A stretch of DNA of 64,000 bases from Burkholderia savannae (GCF_001524445.2 NZ_CP013417.1:1736001-1800000); one strand, 5' to 3'. Positions 50,123 through 59,927 are shown, counted from the stretch's first letter. Notes: a model not told the origin generated them from the letters alone. Program-made: numbers and translations.

Positions 50123-52642
50123 ATGACGCTCACCCGTACCCTCGTCAAAACCGCGGCGTGGATCGTCGGCATCTTCGCGGTGCTCACCGCGGCGCTCGGC
50201 GTGTTCGTTTTCACGTTCGACTGGAATCGCGCGAAACCTTGGATCAACGAGCAGGCGAGCGCGTCGATCGGCCGCCCGTTCGAGATTCGCGGCGACATCA
50301 AGGTTGGCTGGCGGCGCCCGGACGGCGAGGCCGGCTGGCGCGCGTGGGTGCCGTGGCCGGTGTTCTCGGCGAGCCAGGTCGTCATCGGCAATCCGGCCTG
50401 GGCGAAGGCCCCCAATTTCGCGACGCTCGACGAAGCGCGCTTCGAGCTCGCGGTGCTGCCGCTCCTCGCACACGAAGTCGTGATTCCGTCGATCGAGCTC
50501 GTCAATCCGGCGCTCGACGTCGAGCGCCTCGCCGACGGCCGCAATAACTGGACGTTCGAATTCAAGAAGTCTTCCGGCCCGTCGCCGTGGAAGGTGCAAT
50601 TGCGCGACTTCGGCTTCGCGAAGGGCACGGTCGCGTATCGCGACGCGATCACGAAAGCCGATCTGACCGTCGCGATCGACACGCTCGGCCAGCCGATCCC
50701 GCTCGGCGACGTGCTCGCGCAGCAGGAGCAGACGTCGCGGGCGGCGTCCGCGCAGCGAGTCGGCAAGAAGGGCGCGGCGCAGCTGACTGCGAAGGCGAAG
50801 GCCGAGATCGCGTCCGAGGCTTCGGCTGCATCGGCTGCATCGGCGGCATCGGTCGCGGCGGCGTCCGGAGCAGGCGGCGCGGCCGCGGCGAGCGGCGCGT
50901 CGGGCGCGAATGCCGCGGCGTCGGGCGGTAGCGCTGCCGCCGTCGGACGGTCGGCGCAGGGGGCGGAGCAGGCCAACGCGGCGGGCAAGCGCGTTCCGAC
51001 GGCCGCATCCGGTTCGTCGAAGGCCGCCGCATCGTCCGGCTCGAGCGCCGCGGGCCGGACGTCCGCGCCGGGCGCGGGCGCATCGTCGACGTCGGCTGGC
51101 TCGTCCGCGTCGGCCGTCTCGGCGAGCGCGGCCGCTTCGGGGGCAAACGATGCGGGAAGCGGCGGCGCAAGCCGCGCGAGCGCAGCATCCGCCGCGGCCG
51201 CGGCGAAGCCGGCCGGCCCGACCTACGCGTTCGGCCTGACCGTCAAGGGCCGCTACAAGGGCGTGCCGATCGACGGTACGGGCAAGATGGGCGGCGTGCT
51301 CGCGCTTCAGGACGCGTCGCGGCCGTTCCCGTTGCAGGCCGACGTGAAGGCGGGCGACACGCGGCTCGCGATCGTCGGCACGCTCACCGATCCCGTCCAT
51401 CTCGCGGCGGTCGACCTGCGCCTGTGGCTGCAAGGCTCGAGCATGTCGCATCTGTATGCGCTCACGGGCGTGACTTTGCCCGACACGCCGCCGTACGCGA
51501 CCGAAGGGCGGCTTCTCGGCAATTTCAAGCGGCGCGCGAGCACGTTCCGCTATGAGAACTTCAACGGCCGCGTCGGCGGCAGCGATCTGCGCGGCACGCT
51601 TGCGTACCAGCAGCGCGAGCCGCGGCCGCTGCTGTCGGGCGAGCTCGTGTCGAACCTGCTGCAGTTCTCCGACCTCGCGCCGATCGTCGGCGCCGACACG
51701 GCCGCGAGCAAGGCGCAGCGCGGCGACACGACGAAGCAGCCGCCCGGCCGCGTGCTGCCCGTCGAGACGTTCCGCACCGACCGCTGGCGCGCGCTCGACG
51801 CCGACGTCAAGTTCACGGGCCGCAAGCTGATCAAGGGCGCTGCGCTGCCGATCACCGATCTGTACACGCACATCGTGATGACGGACGGGGTGCTGTCGCT
51901 CGAGCCGCTGAAGTTCGGCGTCGCGGGCGGCTCGCTCGCGACCACCGCGCGTCTCGACGGCAGCGCCGCGCCGCTCAAGGGCCGCTTTGCGGTCGCCGCG
52001 CGACATCTGAAACTCAGGCAGCTGTTCCCGACGCAGAAGGTCATGCAGTCCGCGCTCGGCGAGATCAACGGCGATGCGGCGCTGTCCGCGACCGGCAACT
52101 CGCCCGCCGCGCTCGCGGCGACGTCGAACGGCGAAGTGAAGATGATCATGACCAACGGCGCGATCAGCAGGTTGCTGATGGAAGCCGCGGGTCTGAACGT
52201 CGCCAACGTCCTCTACGAGAAGATGTTCGGCGGCCACGACGTGAAGATCAATTGCGCGGCCGTTGATTTCGTGGCGACCAACGGCTTGCTCGACACGAAG
52301 CTGTTTGCGTTCGACACCGACGACGCGCTGATCAACATCGACGGCCCGATCGACTTGCGCAACGAGTCGATGAACCTGAAGGTCCACCCGCATACGAAGG
52401 GGTTCCGCGTGTTTTCGCTGCGCTCGCCGCTGTACGTGAAGGGGACGTTCAAGAATCCGGACGTCGGCGTCGATGCGGGCGCGCTTGCGCTGCGCGCGGG
52501 CGCGATGGTCGGCCTCGGGCTGCTGAATCCGCTCGCGGCGCTGATCCCGCTGATCGCGCCGAGCAACAACAGGGACGTGCCGTGCTCGGAGCTGTTTGCG
52601 CAATTGAAGGCGCCGCAAAAGGCGGCGAGCGCCGGCAAGTGA
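50123..52642 (+). CDS. AsmA-family inner-membrane protein
   Basis: The 839-residue protein starts with a membrane helix (residues ~8-31, VKTAAWIVGIFAVLTAALGVF) and continues with the AsmA N-terminal domain (SIGRPFEIRGDIKVGWR, PSIELVNPALDVERL). A low-complexity Ala/Ser/Gly linker covers about 230-364. The C-terminal AsmA-like domain has GEINGDAALSATGNSPAALAATSNG, a family-typical strand, and DVKINCAAVDF. AsmA-like proteins span the periplasm as long beta grooves thought to move phospholipids toward the outer membrane. Which member this is cannot be said. The start has no better alternative upstream with the helix intact. Confidence 0.88.
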   Translation: MTLTRTLVKTAAWIVGIFAVLTAALGVFVFTFDWNRAKPWINEQASASIGRPFEIRGDIKVGWRRPDGEAGWRAWVPWPVFSASQVVIGNPAWAKAPNFATLDEARFELAVLPLLAHEVVIPSIELVNPALDVERLADGRNNWTFEFKKSSGPSPWKVQLRDFGFAKGTVAYRDAITKADLTVAIDTLGQPIPLGDVLAQQEQTSRAASAQRVGKKGAAQLTAKAKAEIASEASAASAASAASVAAASGAGGAAAASGASGANAAASGGSAAAVGRSAQGAEQANAAGKRVPTAASGSSKAAASSGSSAAGRTSAPGAGASSTSAGSSASAVSASAAASGANDAGSGGASRASAASAAAAAKPAGPTYAFGLTVKGRYKGVPIDGTGKMGGVLALQDASRPFPLQADVKAGDTRLAIVGTLTDPVHLAAVDLRLWLQGSSMSHLYALTGVTLPDTPPYATEGRLLGNFKRRASTFRYENFNGRVGGSDLRGTLAYQQREPRPLLSGELVSNLLQFSDLAPIVGADTAASKAQRGDTTKQPPGRVLPVETFRTDRWRALDADVKFTGRKLIKGAALPITDLYTHIVMTDGVLSLEPLKFGVAGGSLATTARLDGSAAPLKGRFAVAARHLKLRQLFPTQKVMQSALGEINGDAALSATGNSPAALAATSNGEVKMIMTNGAISRLLMEAAGLNVANVLYEKMFGGHDVKINCAAVDFVATNGLLDTKLFAFDTDDALINIDGPIDLRNESMNLKVHPHTKGFRVFSLRSPLYVKGTFKNPDVGVDAGALALRAGAMVGLGLLNPLAALIPLIAPSNNRDVPCSELFAQLKAPQKAASAGK

Positions 52643-52661
52643 CGGCGGCGCGTGCGGGCCG

Positions 52662-52715
52662 GATCGACGCGATCGACGAGATCGATGAGATCGATGAGAT
52701 CGATGAGATCGATGA
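52662..52715. repeat. six nonamers GATCGATGA
   Basis: Two variant units (GATCGACGC, GATCGACGA) are followed by four perfect GATCGATGA. The array begins 20 bases after the stop of the AsmA-family gene. The unit is a multiple of 3 and would encode repeated Ile-Asp-Glu if translated. Confidence 0.95.
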
Positions 52716-53064
52716 GATCGGCGCGCGGGCGCTTCATCGCTGTCGACGCAGCGGCGTGGCGCGAACGCCCGCATGACGGATCTCGCGCGCTCGATAAGCC
52801 GCGGGTGAAGGGGCTCCGCTGCCGCCGGGGTGGCGGTCGTGGCGGCCCGGCAGGCCGGACGGGGCTCGCTGGGCCGGCATGACGCGCAATCCAACTGGCT
52901 TTGCGTCACGAGGCTTTCTCCCCGGAGGACATGGCCGTGCCGCGAGCGCGGCGGGCCGGCGATTCGACGCCAATTTTCATGTCGGCCGCCGAAGGAAAAG
53001 CGGGCGTATCGCACGCCCGTTTTCGGGGCAAGAAGGACACGCGGCCCTGCGATTCACCGACTCC

Positions 53065-53073
53065 TGTTAAAAT
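53065..53073 (+). promoter_or_regulatory. extended -10 element before the ABC-F gene
   Basis: TGTTAAAAT, an extended -10 with TAAAAT at 53068-53073, lies 41 bases before the GTG start. No convincing -35. Confidence 0.4.
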
Positions 53074-53113
53074 GCCCGGTTTTCCGTCGATCTATCTCTT
53101 AACGGGATCTGCC

Positions 53114-54706
53114 GTGCTTTCTACCGCCAACATCACGATGCAATTCGGGCCCAAGCCCCTGTTCGAGAACATCTCGGTCAAGTTCGGGGAGGGCAACCGC
53201 TACGGCCTCATCGGGGCGAACGGCTGCGGCAAGTCGACCTTCATGAAGATCCTGGGCGGCGATCTCGAGCCGTCCGCGGGCAACGTCGCGCTGGAGCCGA
53301 ACGTTCGTCTCGGCAAGCTGCGCCAGGACCAGTTCGCGTACGAGGACGTGCGCGTGCTCGACGTCGTGATGATGGGCCACACGGAGATGTGGGCCGCGAT
53401 GACCGAGCGCGATGCGATCTACGCGAACCCCGAGGCGACCGACGACGACTACATGCACGCGGCCGAGCTCGAGGCGAAGTTCGCCGAGTACGGCGGCTAC
53501 GACGCCGAGGCGCGCGCGGGCGCGCTGCTGCTCGGCATCGGCATCGAGGAGAAATTCCACAGCGGTCCGATGCGCGACGTCGCGCCGGGCTGGAAGCTGC
53601 GCGTGCTGCTCGCGCAGGCGCTGTTCTCGAATCCGGACGTGCTGCTGCTCGACGAGCCGACCAACAACCTCGACATCAACTCGATCCGCTGGCTCGAAGA
53701 CACGCTCAACAACTACGATTCGACGATGATCATCATCTCGCATGATCGTCACTTCCTGAACTCGGTGTGCACGCACATGGCCGACATGGACTACGGCACG
53801 CTGAAGGTGTGGCCGGGCAACTACGACGACTACATGCTCGCGTCCGCGCAGGCGCGCGAGCGCCAGGCCGCCGCGAACGCGCGCGCGAAGGAGCGCGTGG
53901 CCGAGCTGCAGGACTTCGTGCGCCGCTTCTCGGCGAACAAGTCGAAGGCCCGCCAGGCGACGAGCCGCGCGAAGCAGATCGACAAGATCAAGATCGAGGA
54001 ATTCAAGCCTTCTTCGCGGCAGAACCCATTCATCCGTTTCGAATTCGAGAAGAAGCTGCACAACATCGCGGTGGTCGCGGATTCGATCACGAAGCGGTAC
54101 GAGCGTACGATCTTCGAGAACTTCAACCTGTCGGTGCAGCCGGGCGAGCGCATCGCGATCATCGGCGAGAACGGCGCGGGCAAGACGACGCTGCTGCGCA
54201 CGCTCGTCGGCAATCTCGCGCTCGATCACGGCACGGTGAAGTGGGCCGAGAACGCGAACGTCGGCTACATGCCGCAGGACACCTACGAGGAGTTCCCGAA
54301 CGACGTCACGCTGATGGACTGGATCGACCAGTACCGCAAGGACGGCGACGACGAGACGATGGTGCGCGGCACGCTCGGCCGCCTGCTGTTCTCGGCGGAC
54401 GACATCAAGAAATCGGTGAAGGTGCTGTCGGGCGGCGAGAAGGGCCGCATGATCTGGGGCAAGCTGATGCTCGGCCGCCACAACGTGCTCTTGATGGACG
54501 AGCCGACGAACCACATGGACATGGAGTCGATCGAGTCGCTGCAGATCGCGCTCGAGAAGTTCGAAGGCACGCTGATCTTCGTGTCGCACGACCGCGAATT
54601 CGTGAGCGGCCTCGCGAACCGGATCATCGAAGTGACGACGGACGGCAAGCTCGTCGACTTCGGCGGGAATTACGAGGATTTCCTCGCGAGCAAGGGTGTG
54701 CAGTAA
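53114..54706 (+). CDS. ABC-F family ATPase (YbiT-like)
   Basis: The 530-residue soluble protein has two ABC domains and no membrane segment, as in ribosome-acting ABC-F proteins. The first Walker A is GANGCGKST (~residue 38) and Walker [12 protein letters not shown]. The second Walker A is GENGAGKTT and Walker [12 protein letters not shown]. The charged linker between them (P-site interaction motif region, ~245-320) has [21 protein letters not shown]. The length equals YbiT of E. coli (530). The GTG start puts [17 protein letters not shown] at the N-terminus; the frame is open upstream but not domain-like. Confidence 0.93.
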   Translation: MLSTANITMQFGPKPLFENISVKFGEGNRYGLIGANGCGKSTFMKILGGDLEPSAGNVALEPNVRLGKLRQDQFAYEDVRVLDVVMMGHTEMWAAMTERDAIYANPEATDDDYMHAAELEAKFAEYGGYDAEARAGALLLGIGIEEKFHSGPMRDVAPGWKLRVLLAQALFSNPDVLLLDEPTNNLDINSIRWLEDTLNNYDSTMIIISHDRHFLNSVCTHMADMDYGTLKVWPGNYDDYMLASAQARERQAAANARAKERVAELQDFVRRFSANKSKARQATSRAKQIDKIKIEEFKPSSRQNPFIRFEFEKKLHNIAVVADSITKRYERTIFENFNLSVQPGERIAIIGENGAGKTTLLRTLVGNLALDHGTVKWAENANVGYMPQDTYEEFPNDVTLMDWIDQYRKDGDDETMVRGTLGRLLFSADDIKKSVKVLSGGEKGRMIWGKLMLGRHNVLLMDEPTNHMDMESIESLQIALEKFEGTLIFVSHDREFVSGLANRIIEVTTDGKLVDFGGNYEDFLASKGVQ

Positions 54707-54729
54707 TAGCGTCCGCATGCCGGAGCGAC

Positions 54730-54760
54730 AAGCCCGCTTCCTCGGAAGCGGGCTTTTTTC
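54730..54760. terminator. terminator after the ABC-F gene
   Basis: The perfect 11-bp stem AAGCCCGCTTC/GAAGCGGGCTT has a CTCG loop and TTTTT follows. It lies between the ABC-F gene and the converging porin remnant. Confidence 0.9.
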
Positions 54761-54814
54761 TTTGCGCGACCGGCGTTGCCGGCCGTCGCCGATGCCGGTC
54801 AGAACCGACGCCCG

Positions 54815-55785
54815 TCAGAACCGATGCCGCATGCCGAGATTGACGATGCTTTGCGTGTCGGTGCCGCCGTGTCCGTACGAGCCGATCGACGCCTGCGCGC
54901 GCTGCGTGCCGCCGTCGAGGGTGCGTTGCGTGCCCGTCGCGCGTTGCCACGCGCAGACGAGATACAGATCGGTTCGCTTGGGCAGGACGTAATCGGCGCC
55001 CGCCGACACCGGGTGATAGGCCGCGCTCGCATCGCCGCGCGCCTTCGTGTAGCGGTATCCGATGCCGACGAGCAGCGCCTGCGTCGCCTGATAGTTCGCG
55101 AATCCGCGCCCGGTGTCGTAACGTTGGGTCGTGCGGAACGTCGAGAGCGCATCGGGCTTGTGGCGTGCATTGCTGTAATCGACGCCGGCCGTGAACGGCC
55201 CGAAGCGTATTGCACGGCGGCGCGCGCGATGTCGATCGATTTGGCCGACGCGTACGCGCCGTTGACGAGCGAGCCGTCGAACGTGCCGTCCGACGTGCCG
55301 GCCCATGCGTCGCGCGTCCTGCCCGGCGCTGACGCGCTCTGCGCATGGAAATAGCCGCCCGCGACGCTGAGCGGCCCGTTGCCGTACGACAGGCCGGCCG
55401 ACCAGGTCTGACCCGCGCCCGCCTCGCCGGCGACGCCGCCGAGCGCACACATGCCGACGAACGTGAAGCCCGCGAGCGTGGGCGACGTGTATTTGATCGC
55501 ATTGCTCGTGCGCGACGACGTATCGTAGTTGTCGACGTCGCCGGGCGTCGCGTAGACACTGCCGAACGAATAGCTGGCGGTGATGGGCCATGCGACGTCG
55601 ACGAGCGCGTCGTATTGGCGGCCGATCGTGATCGTGCCGAATCGCGCGCTCGCGAGTCCGACGAACGATTGGCGTCCGAACATGCGCCCGTTTTGTCCGA
55701 GCGCGCCGGTGTTCGGATTGAAGCCGTTTTCGATCGTGAAGATCGCCTTCAGGCCGCCGCCGAGATCCTCCGCGCCCGTCATCCG
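54815..55785 (-). pseudogene. broken porin gene (Gram-negative trimeric porin family)
   Basis: The minus strand encodes most of a Burkholderia-type porin, but not in one frame. The first part has [42 protein letters not shown] and SYGNGPLSVAGGYFHAQS. Near 55205 the frame is lost: one base appears missing between IDIARAAVQYA and FGPFTAGVDYSNA. The second part continues in another frame with RYTKARGDASAAYHPVSAGADY and ends with the conserved outer-membrane C-terminal NLGMRHRF (terminal Phe). The signal peptide and first strands are also absent; that end runs directly into the aldehyde dehydrogenase promoter. Two independent lesions make it a pseudogene, barring sequencing error for the frameshift. 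Confidence 0.85.
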
Positions 55786-55824
55786 CGCGTCATGCGCGAG
55801 GGCGTCGATCGCGTCGTCGACGGG

Positions 55825-55830
55825 TAGAAT
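55825..55830 (+). promoter_or_regulatory. -10-like element before the aldehyde dehydrogenase gene
   Basis: TAGAAT (5 of 6) lies 31 bases before the ATG; no clear -35. Confidence 0.3.
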
Positions 55831-55861
55831 GTCCGCATTCCACGGAGACAGGAACACCACG

Positions 55862-57298
55862 ATGAAAACCTACGAGCAGTTCTACATCGGCGGCACGTGG
55901 CGCCCGAGCGCGGGCAAGGGCGCGATCGACGTGATCGACTCCGGCACGGAGGCCGTGATCGGCCGCATTCCCGAGGGCACGGCGGAGGACGCGAAGGCGG
56001 CCGTCGCCGCCGCGCGCGCCGCGTTCGACGGCTGGGCCGCGACGCCGCCCGCCGAGCGCGCCCGCTATCTGCACAAGATCGCCGACAACCTGAAGGCGCG
56101 CAGCGAGGAGCTCGCGCAGTCGATCACGGGCGAAGTCGGCATGCCGATCAAGCTGTCGCGCGCGATTCAGGTCGGCGGCCCGGTCTACAACTGGGGCGCG
56201 TATGCGAAGCTCGCCGAGACGTTCGCGTTCGAGGAGCAGGTCGGCAATTCGCTTGTCGTGCGGGAGCCCGTCGGCGTCGTCGCGGCGATCACGCCGTGGA
56301 ATTACCCGCTCAACCAGATCACGCTGAAGGTCGCGGCCGCGCTCGCGGCGGGCTGCACGGTTGCGCTCAAGCCGTCGGAAGTCGCGCCGCTCAATGCGTT
56401 CATCCTCGCCGAAGCGATTCACGACGCCGGGCTGCCCGCCGGCGTGTTCAACCTCGTGTGCGGCTACGGTCCCGTCGTCGGCGAAGCGCTCGCGAGCGAC
56501 GCCGGCGTAGACATGGTGTCGTTCACCGGCTCGACGCGCGCGGGCAAGCGCGTCGCCGAGCTCGCCGCGGCCGGCGTGAAGCGCGTCGCGCTCGAGCTGG
56601 GCGGCAAGTCGGCGTCGGTGATTCTCGACGACGCCGATTTCGCGGCCGCGGTGAAGGGCACGGTGTCCGCGTGCTATCTGAACGCGGGCCAGACGTGCTC
56701 CGCGCACACGCGAATGCTCGTGCCGGAATCGCGTTACGAGGAGGCGCGCGATCTCGCGAAGGCCGCCGCGGAAACCTACGTGGCGGGCGATCCGCGCGCC
56801 GACGCGACGCGCCTCGGCGCGCTCGCGTCGGCGGTTCAGCAAGAGCGCGTGCAGGATTACATCCGGCGCGGCATCGACGAAGGCGCGGAGCTTGTCACGG
56901 GCGGCCTCGGCCTGCCGGAGGGAATCGCGCGCGGCTTCTTCGTGAAGCCGACCGTGTTCGGCCGCGTGAAGCCCGATGCGACGATCGCGCAGGAAGAGAT
57001 CTTCGGCCCCGTGCTGTCGATCATCACCTATCGCGACGACGACGACGCGGTGCGGATCGCGAACGATTCGCCGTACGGCCTCGGCGGCGCGGTGTGGTCG
57101 GGCAGCGACGAGCGCGCGTTGCGCGTCGCGCGCCGCATTCGCACGGGCCAGATCGACATCAACGGCGGCGCATGGAACATGGCCGCGCCGTTCGGCGGTT
57201 TCAAACAGTCGGGGATCGGCCGCGAGAACGGCGTGTACGGGCTCGAGGAATATCTCGAATACAAATCGATGCAGCTGCGTCCGAATAAGAACGCGTGA
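55862..57298 (+). CDS. NAD(P)-dependent aldehyde dehydrogenase
   Basis: The 478-residue enzyme oxidises an aldehyde to the acid. The conserved catalytic Glu lies in [17 protein letters not shown]. The nucleophile is C279 in [11 protein letters not shown]. The Asn of PWNYPLNQI and the [10 protein letters not shown] segment are also typical. The substrate cannot be read from the sequence. It starts at [15 protein letters not shown] with GGAGACAGG upstream. It stands alone, so context gives no pathway. The broken porin lies just upstream on the other strand. Confidence 0.92.
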   Translation: MKTYEQFYIGGTWRPSAGKGAIDVIDSGTEAVIGRIPEGTAEDAKAAVAAARAAFDGWAATPPAERARYLHKIADNLKARSEELAQSITGEVGMPIKLSRAIQVGGPVYNWGAYAKLAETFAFEEQVGNSLVVREPVGVVAAITPWNYPLNQITLKVAAALAAGCTVALKPSEVAPLNAFILAEAIHDAGLPAGVFNLVCGYGPVVGEALASDAGVDMVSFTGSTRAGKRVAELAAAGVKRVALELGGKSASVILDDADFAAAVKGTVSACYLNAGQTCSAHTRMLVPESRYEEARDLAKAAAETYVAGDPRADATRLGALASAVQQERVQDYIRRGIDEGAELVTGGLGLPEGIARGFFVKPTVFGRVKPDATIAQEEIFGPVLSIITYRDDDDAVRIANDSPYGLGGAVWSGSDERALRVARRIRTGQIDINGGAWNMAAPFGGFKQSGIGRENGVYGLEEYLEYKSMQLRPNKNA

Positions 57299-57342
57299 CG
57301 GACGCATAAGCACGCATCGAGCGCACCTCTTTTTGTGACGAC

Positions 57343-57376
57343 ACGGCATGCGTCCGCGCGGACGCATGCCGTTTTT
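57343..57376 (+). terminator. terminator after the aldehyde dehydrogenase gene
   Basis: The perfect 13-bp stem ACGGCATGCGTCC/GGACGCATGCCGT has a GCGC loop and is followed by TTTTC. Confidence 0.88.
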
Positions 57377-57449
57377 CTTGACGACGGTCAAGGCGCTTCG
57401 TCGGCAATCGCCGATCATCGAGCTCTTTCTGCCGTATCGAGAGGTTGCG

Positions 57450-58640
57450 ATGACCGGTCCCATTCCTTTTCCGCCGCTCAGGATTCGCGGCCGTTCGCTG
57501 TTGCCCATCGTGCAGGGCGGGATGGGCGTCGGCATTTCCGCCCATCGGCTCGCCGGAAGCGTCGCGCGGGAAGGCGCGCTCGGCACGATCGCGAGCATCG
57601 ATTTGCGCCATCACCATACCGATCTGATCGAGCGCTGCCGGCTGCATCCTGATCGCGAGACGATGGAGGCCGTCAATCTCGAAGCGCTCGCGCGCGAGAT
57701 CCAGCGCGCGAAGACGTGGAGCGAAGGGCGCGGCATGATCGCGGTCAACGTGATGAAGGCGGTGCGCTCGCATGCGGACTACGTGCGCATCGCGTGCGAA
57801 TTCGGCGCGGACGCGATCGTGATGGGCGCCGGGCTGCCGCTCGATCTGCCGGACATGACGCAGGGGCACGACATCGCGCTGATTCCGATTCTGTCGGACA
57901 GCCGCGGGATCGCGCTCGTGCTGAAGAAGTGGATGAAGAAGGGGCGCCTGCCCGATGCGATCGTGATCGAGCATCCGGCGCATGCGGGCGGCCATCTCGG
58001 CGTGACGAGCCTCGATGACATGAGCGATCCGCGCTTCGAGTTCGCGCGCGTCATCGACGAAACGCGGCAGACGTTCGCGTCGCTCGGCCTCGAGCGCGAG
58101 CGCATTGCGCTCATTGTCGCGGGCGGCATCAACAGCCACGAGGCAGTGCGCGCGGCGCTCGCGGAAGGCGCGAACGGCGTGCAGGTGGGCACACCGTTCG
58201 CGGTCACGGAGGAGGGCGACGCACATCCGAACTTCAAGCGCGTGCTCGCGAATGCGACGCCGGAGGACATCGTCGAATTCGTGAGCGTGACGGGCCTGCC
58301 CGCGCGGGCGGTGAAGACGCCGTGGCTCGAGCGCTATCTGCGGCACGAGGCGCGCATCCGCGCGAAGATCGGTGCGCTCAAGCAGCGCTGCCCTTCCGCG
58401 CTCGAATGCCTGAGCGTGTGCGGATTGCGCGACGGCATCGAGCGCTTCGGCCACTTCTGCATCGATACGCGTCTTGCCGCCGCATTGCGCGGCGACGTCG
58501 CGAATGGGCTCTTCTTCCGCGGTCGCGAGTCGCTGCCGTTCGGGCAGGCGATTCGCAGCGTGCGCGACCTGCTCGAGTTGCTGCTCACGGGCACTGCGCC
58601 GGAACCTGCGACAAACCGCCCCACTTTCTCGCTGGCGTGA
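57450..58640 (+). CDS. nitronate monooxygenase-family FMN enzyme
   Basis: The 396-residue TIM-barrel FMN protein belongs to the nitronate monooxygenase/2-nitropropane dioxygenase family. Typical parts are LPIVQGGMGVGIS, IAVNVMKAV, VMGAGLPLDLP and IEHPAHAGGHLGV with the family histidine. VAGGINSHEAVRAALAEGANGVQVGTPF (in part) binds FMN phosphate. Activity is oxidation of nitronates such as propionate-3-nitronate; related fold members act as enoyl reductases, so the substrate is not certain. The ATG is preceded by GAGAGG. The upstream frame crosses the terminator and is rejected. Confidence 0.88.
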   Translation: MTGPIPFPPLRIRGRSLLPIVQGGMGVGISAHRLAGSVAREGALGTIASIDLRHHHTDLIERCRLHPDRETMEAVNLEALAREIQRAKTWSEGRGMIAVNVMKAVRSHADYVRIACEFGADAIVMGAGLPLDLPDMTQGHDIALIPILSDSRGIALVLKKWMKKGRLPDAIVIEHPAHAGGHLGVTSLDDMSDPRFEFARVIDETRQTFASLGLERERIALIVAGGINSHEAVRAALAEGANGVQVGTPFAVTEEGDAHPNFKRVLANATPEDIVEFVSVTGLPARAVKTPWLERYLRHEARIRAKIGALKQRCPSALECLSVCGLRDGIERFGHFCIDTRLAAALRGDVANGLFFRGRESLPFGQAIRSVRDLLELLLTGTAPEPATNRPTFSLA

Positions 58641-58643
58641 CAC

Positions 58644-58657
58644 TTGATGTCGGTCAA
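58644..58657 (+). promoter_or_regulatory. FNR/Anr-type binding site before ompW
   Basis: TTGATGTCGGTCAA differs from the consensus TTGATNNNNATCAA at one base. Its centre is 41-42 bases before a start point near 58692, implied by GAGAAT at 58680-58685, which is the class II activator spacing. Confidence 0.6.
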
Positions 58658-58712
58658 TATAAGTGGGGAACCATCCCCTGAGAATGAGGCCTGTTCTTAG
58701 GGGGTCCTTATC

Positions 58713-59357
58713 ATGCGTCGTCAAACACTTCGTACTTGCACTACCGCCATCGCCTGCGCAGCCGGCCTTGCGATGATTCCGTCGCTGTCGCATGCGGCTT
58801 CGCCCGGGGAGGGCATCAATCAAGGCGATATCATCGCGCGCGTTCGCGGGATCAGCATCATGCCGGACGAGCGCACGAGCAATACGTTGTCGGCGCTGAA
58901 CGTGGGCGTGAACAATGCGATCGTCCCCGAACTCGACTTCACTTACATGATTCGCGATTACCTGGGCGTCGAGCTGATTCTCGGCACGTCGCGGCATCAG
59001 CTCACGTCGTCGCTCGGCGATCTCGGCGGCGTCGGCGTGCTGCCGCCGACGCTCTTGCTGCAGTACCACTTCAACCACGCCGGCAAGGTGCGTCCGTATG
59101 TCGGCGCGGGCATCAACTACACGCTGTTCTACAACAACGGGTTGCACGCGGGCGGCGAGGGAATCGGGATCAACAATCACAGCTTCGGTCCCGCGCTGCA
59201 GTTCGGCGTCGACGTTCAGGTGACGAAGAAGGTGTTCGTCAACGTCGACGTGAAGAAGATCTGGATGCACACCGACGCGACGCTCGGCGGCCAGCCGCTC
59301 GGCCGGCTGAACATCGATCCGCTCGTCGTGGGCGTCGGCGTCGGCATGAAGTTCTAA
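58713..59357 (+). CDS. ompW: OmpW-family outer-membrane protein
   Basis: The 214-residue protein has a signal peptide (~1-28, cleavage after SHA) and an eight-stranded beta barrel. OmpW signatures are GDIIARVRGISIMP, ELDFTYMIRDYLGVELILGT, LPPTLLLQYHFNHAGKVRPYVGAGINYT (in part) and VFVNVDVKKIWMHTDA. The C-terminus ends in Phe (VGMKF), the assembly signal. OmpW lets small hydrophobic compounds through and in enterobacteria is controlled by FNR; the FNR-like site upstream suggests the same here. The ATG follows GGGGTCC. Confidence 0.92.
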   Translation: MRRQTLRTCTTAIACAAGLAMIPSLSHAASPGEGINQGDIIARVRGISIMPDERTSNTLSALNVGVNNAIVPELDFTYMIRDYLGVELILGTSRHQLTSSLGDLGGVGVLPPTLLLQYHFNHAGKVRPYVGAGINYTLFYNNGLHAGGEGIGINNHSFGPALQFGVDVQVTKKVFVNVDVKKIWMHTDATLGGQPLGRLNIDPLVVGVGVGMKF

Positions 59358-59389
59358 GTATCGAAAGAATCGAAAAGTGTTGGGGTTGG

Positions 59390-59422
59390 CGGCACGGCTT
59401 CTTGCGTGCCGTCCTTTTTTTG
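59390..59422 (+). terminator. terminator after ompW
   Basis: The 7-bp stem CGGCACG/CGTGCCG has an 8-base loop, followed by TCCTTTTTTT. Confidence 0.7.
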
Positions 59423-59485
59423 TGTCGATTCGTTTCGGTATGCTGATCGAATGTGTTTGCGCCGCATGTGCGGCGCGGCGTGTGC

Positions 59486-59689
59486 CTATAGCTTGTCGTA
59501 CTGGAAGCGCATGGCGGTGCCTTCGCGCGTGATGCGCTCCCAGACCGCCTGTTTCTCGGCTTCGGTCATGAACACCCAGTTCGAGACTTCGAGCGCCGTG
59601 CGTCCGCAGCCTTTGCAGACTTCGTCGAAGAGCGTCGAGCAGACGCCGATGCAGGGGCTGTCGGGTTTGTCGTGAAGATTCGAGGCCAT
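59486..59689 (-). CDS. DUF1289 small cysteine-rich protein
   Basis: The 67-residue protein has the DUF1289 pattern, SPCIGVCSTLFDEVCKGCGRT, with four cysteines in CxxxC...CxxC spacing near the N-terminus (three segments: SPCIGVC, EVC, GCGR). WVFMTEAEKQAVWERI follows. The cysteines suggest metal or Fe-S binding. Family function is unknown. The protein is probably cytoplasmic. Confidence 0.85.
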   Translation of the reverse strand: MASNLHDKPDSPCIGVCSTLFDEVCKGCGRTALEVSNWVFMTEAEKQAVWERITREGTAMRFQYDKL

Positions 59690-59927
59690 CGGAGCGTTGA
59701 ATTCGGTGATCGCCGCGCGAGCGGCAAGCCGCTATGTTAAAGCATGTGCGCGAAACGTCCGCCGAAGCCGATCCGGGCGGGGCAGGCCCGCGGCCAGACC
59801 GAAACGTCCAGCCGATTTCGCCGCGACTTTCGAATCGAGCAACCGAACGCCCCATCGAAGAAGTGCCGCCGGCGGCATGCGAATCGGGCCGAGTCCGAGC
59901 GGTGCGAGTCGAGCCGATTTCGCCCGC

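Larger units (their letters stand above)
52643..53113. other. 471-base gap before the ABC-F gene
   Basis: It holds the nonamer array (52662-52715) and an extended -10 at 53065-53073. I see no gene. Confidence 0.6.

Noticed and set aside
49990-50988. N-terminal extension of FetA
   Set aside because: The frame is open but runs opposite the AsmA-family gene and adds only Ala-rich sequence; MTADVLIEARRI fits the family start.
50096-53014. 972-codon minus-strand open frame opposite the AsmA-family gene
   Set aside because: Antisense shadow of a recognised gene, with Arg-rich composition and no domain.
52901-53113. 71-residue N-terminal extension of the ABC-F protein
   Set aside because: It crosses the promoter element and is not domain-like; the GTG start gives the exact YbiT length.
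57348-57449. Extension of the nitronate monooxygenase
   Set aside because: The extra codons lie in the terminator of the upstream gene.
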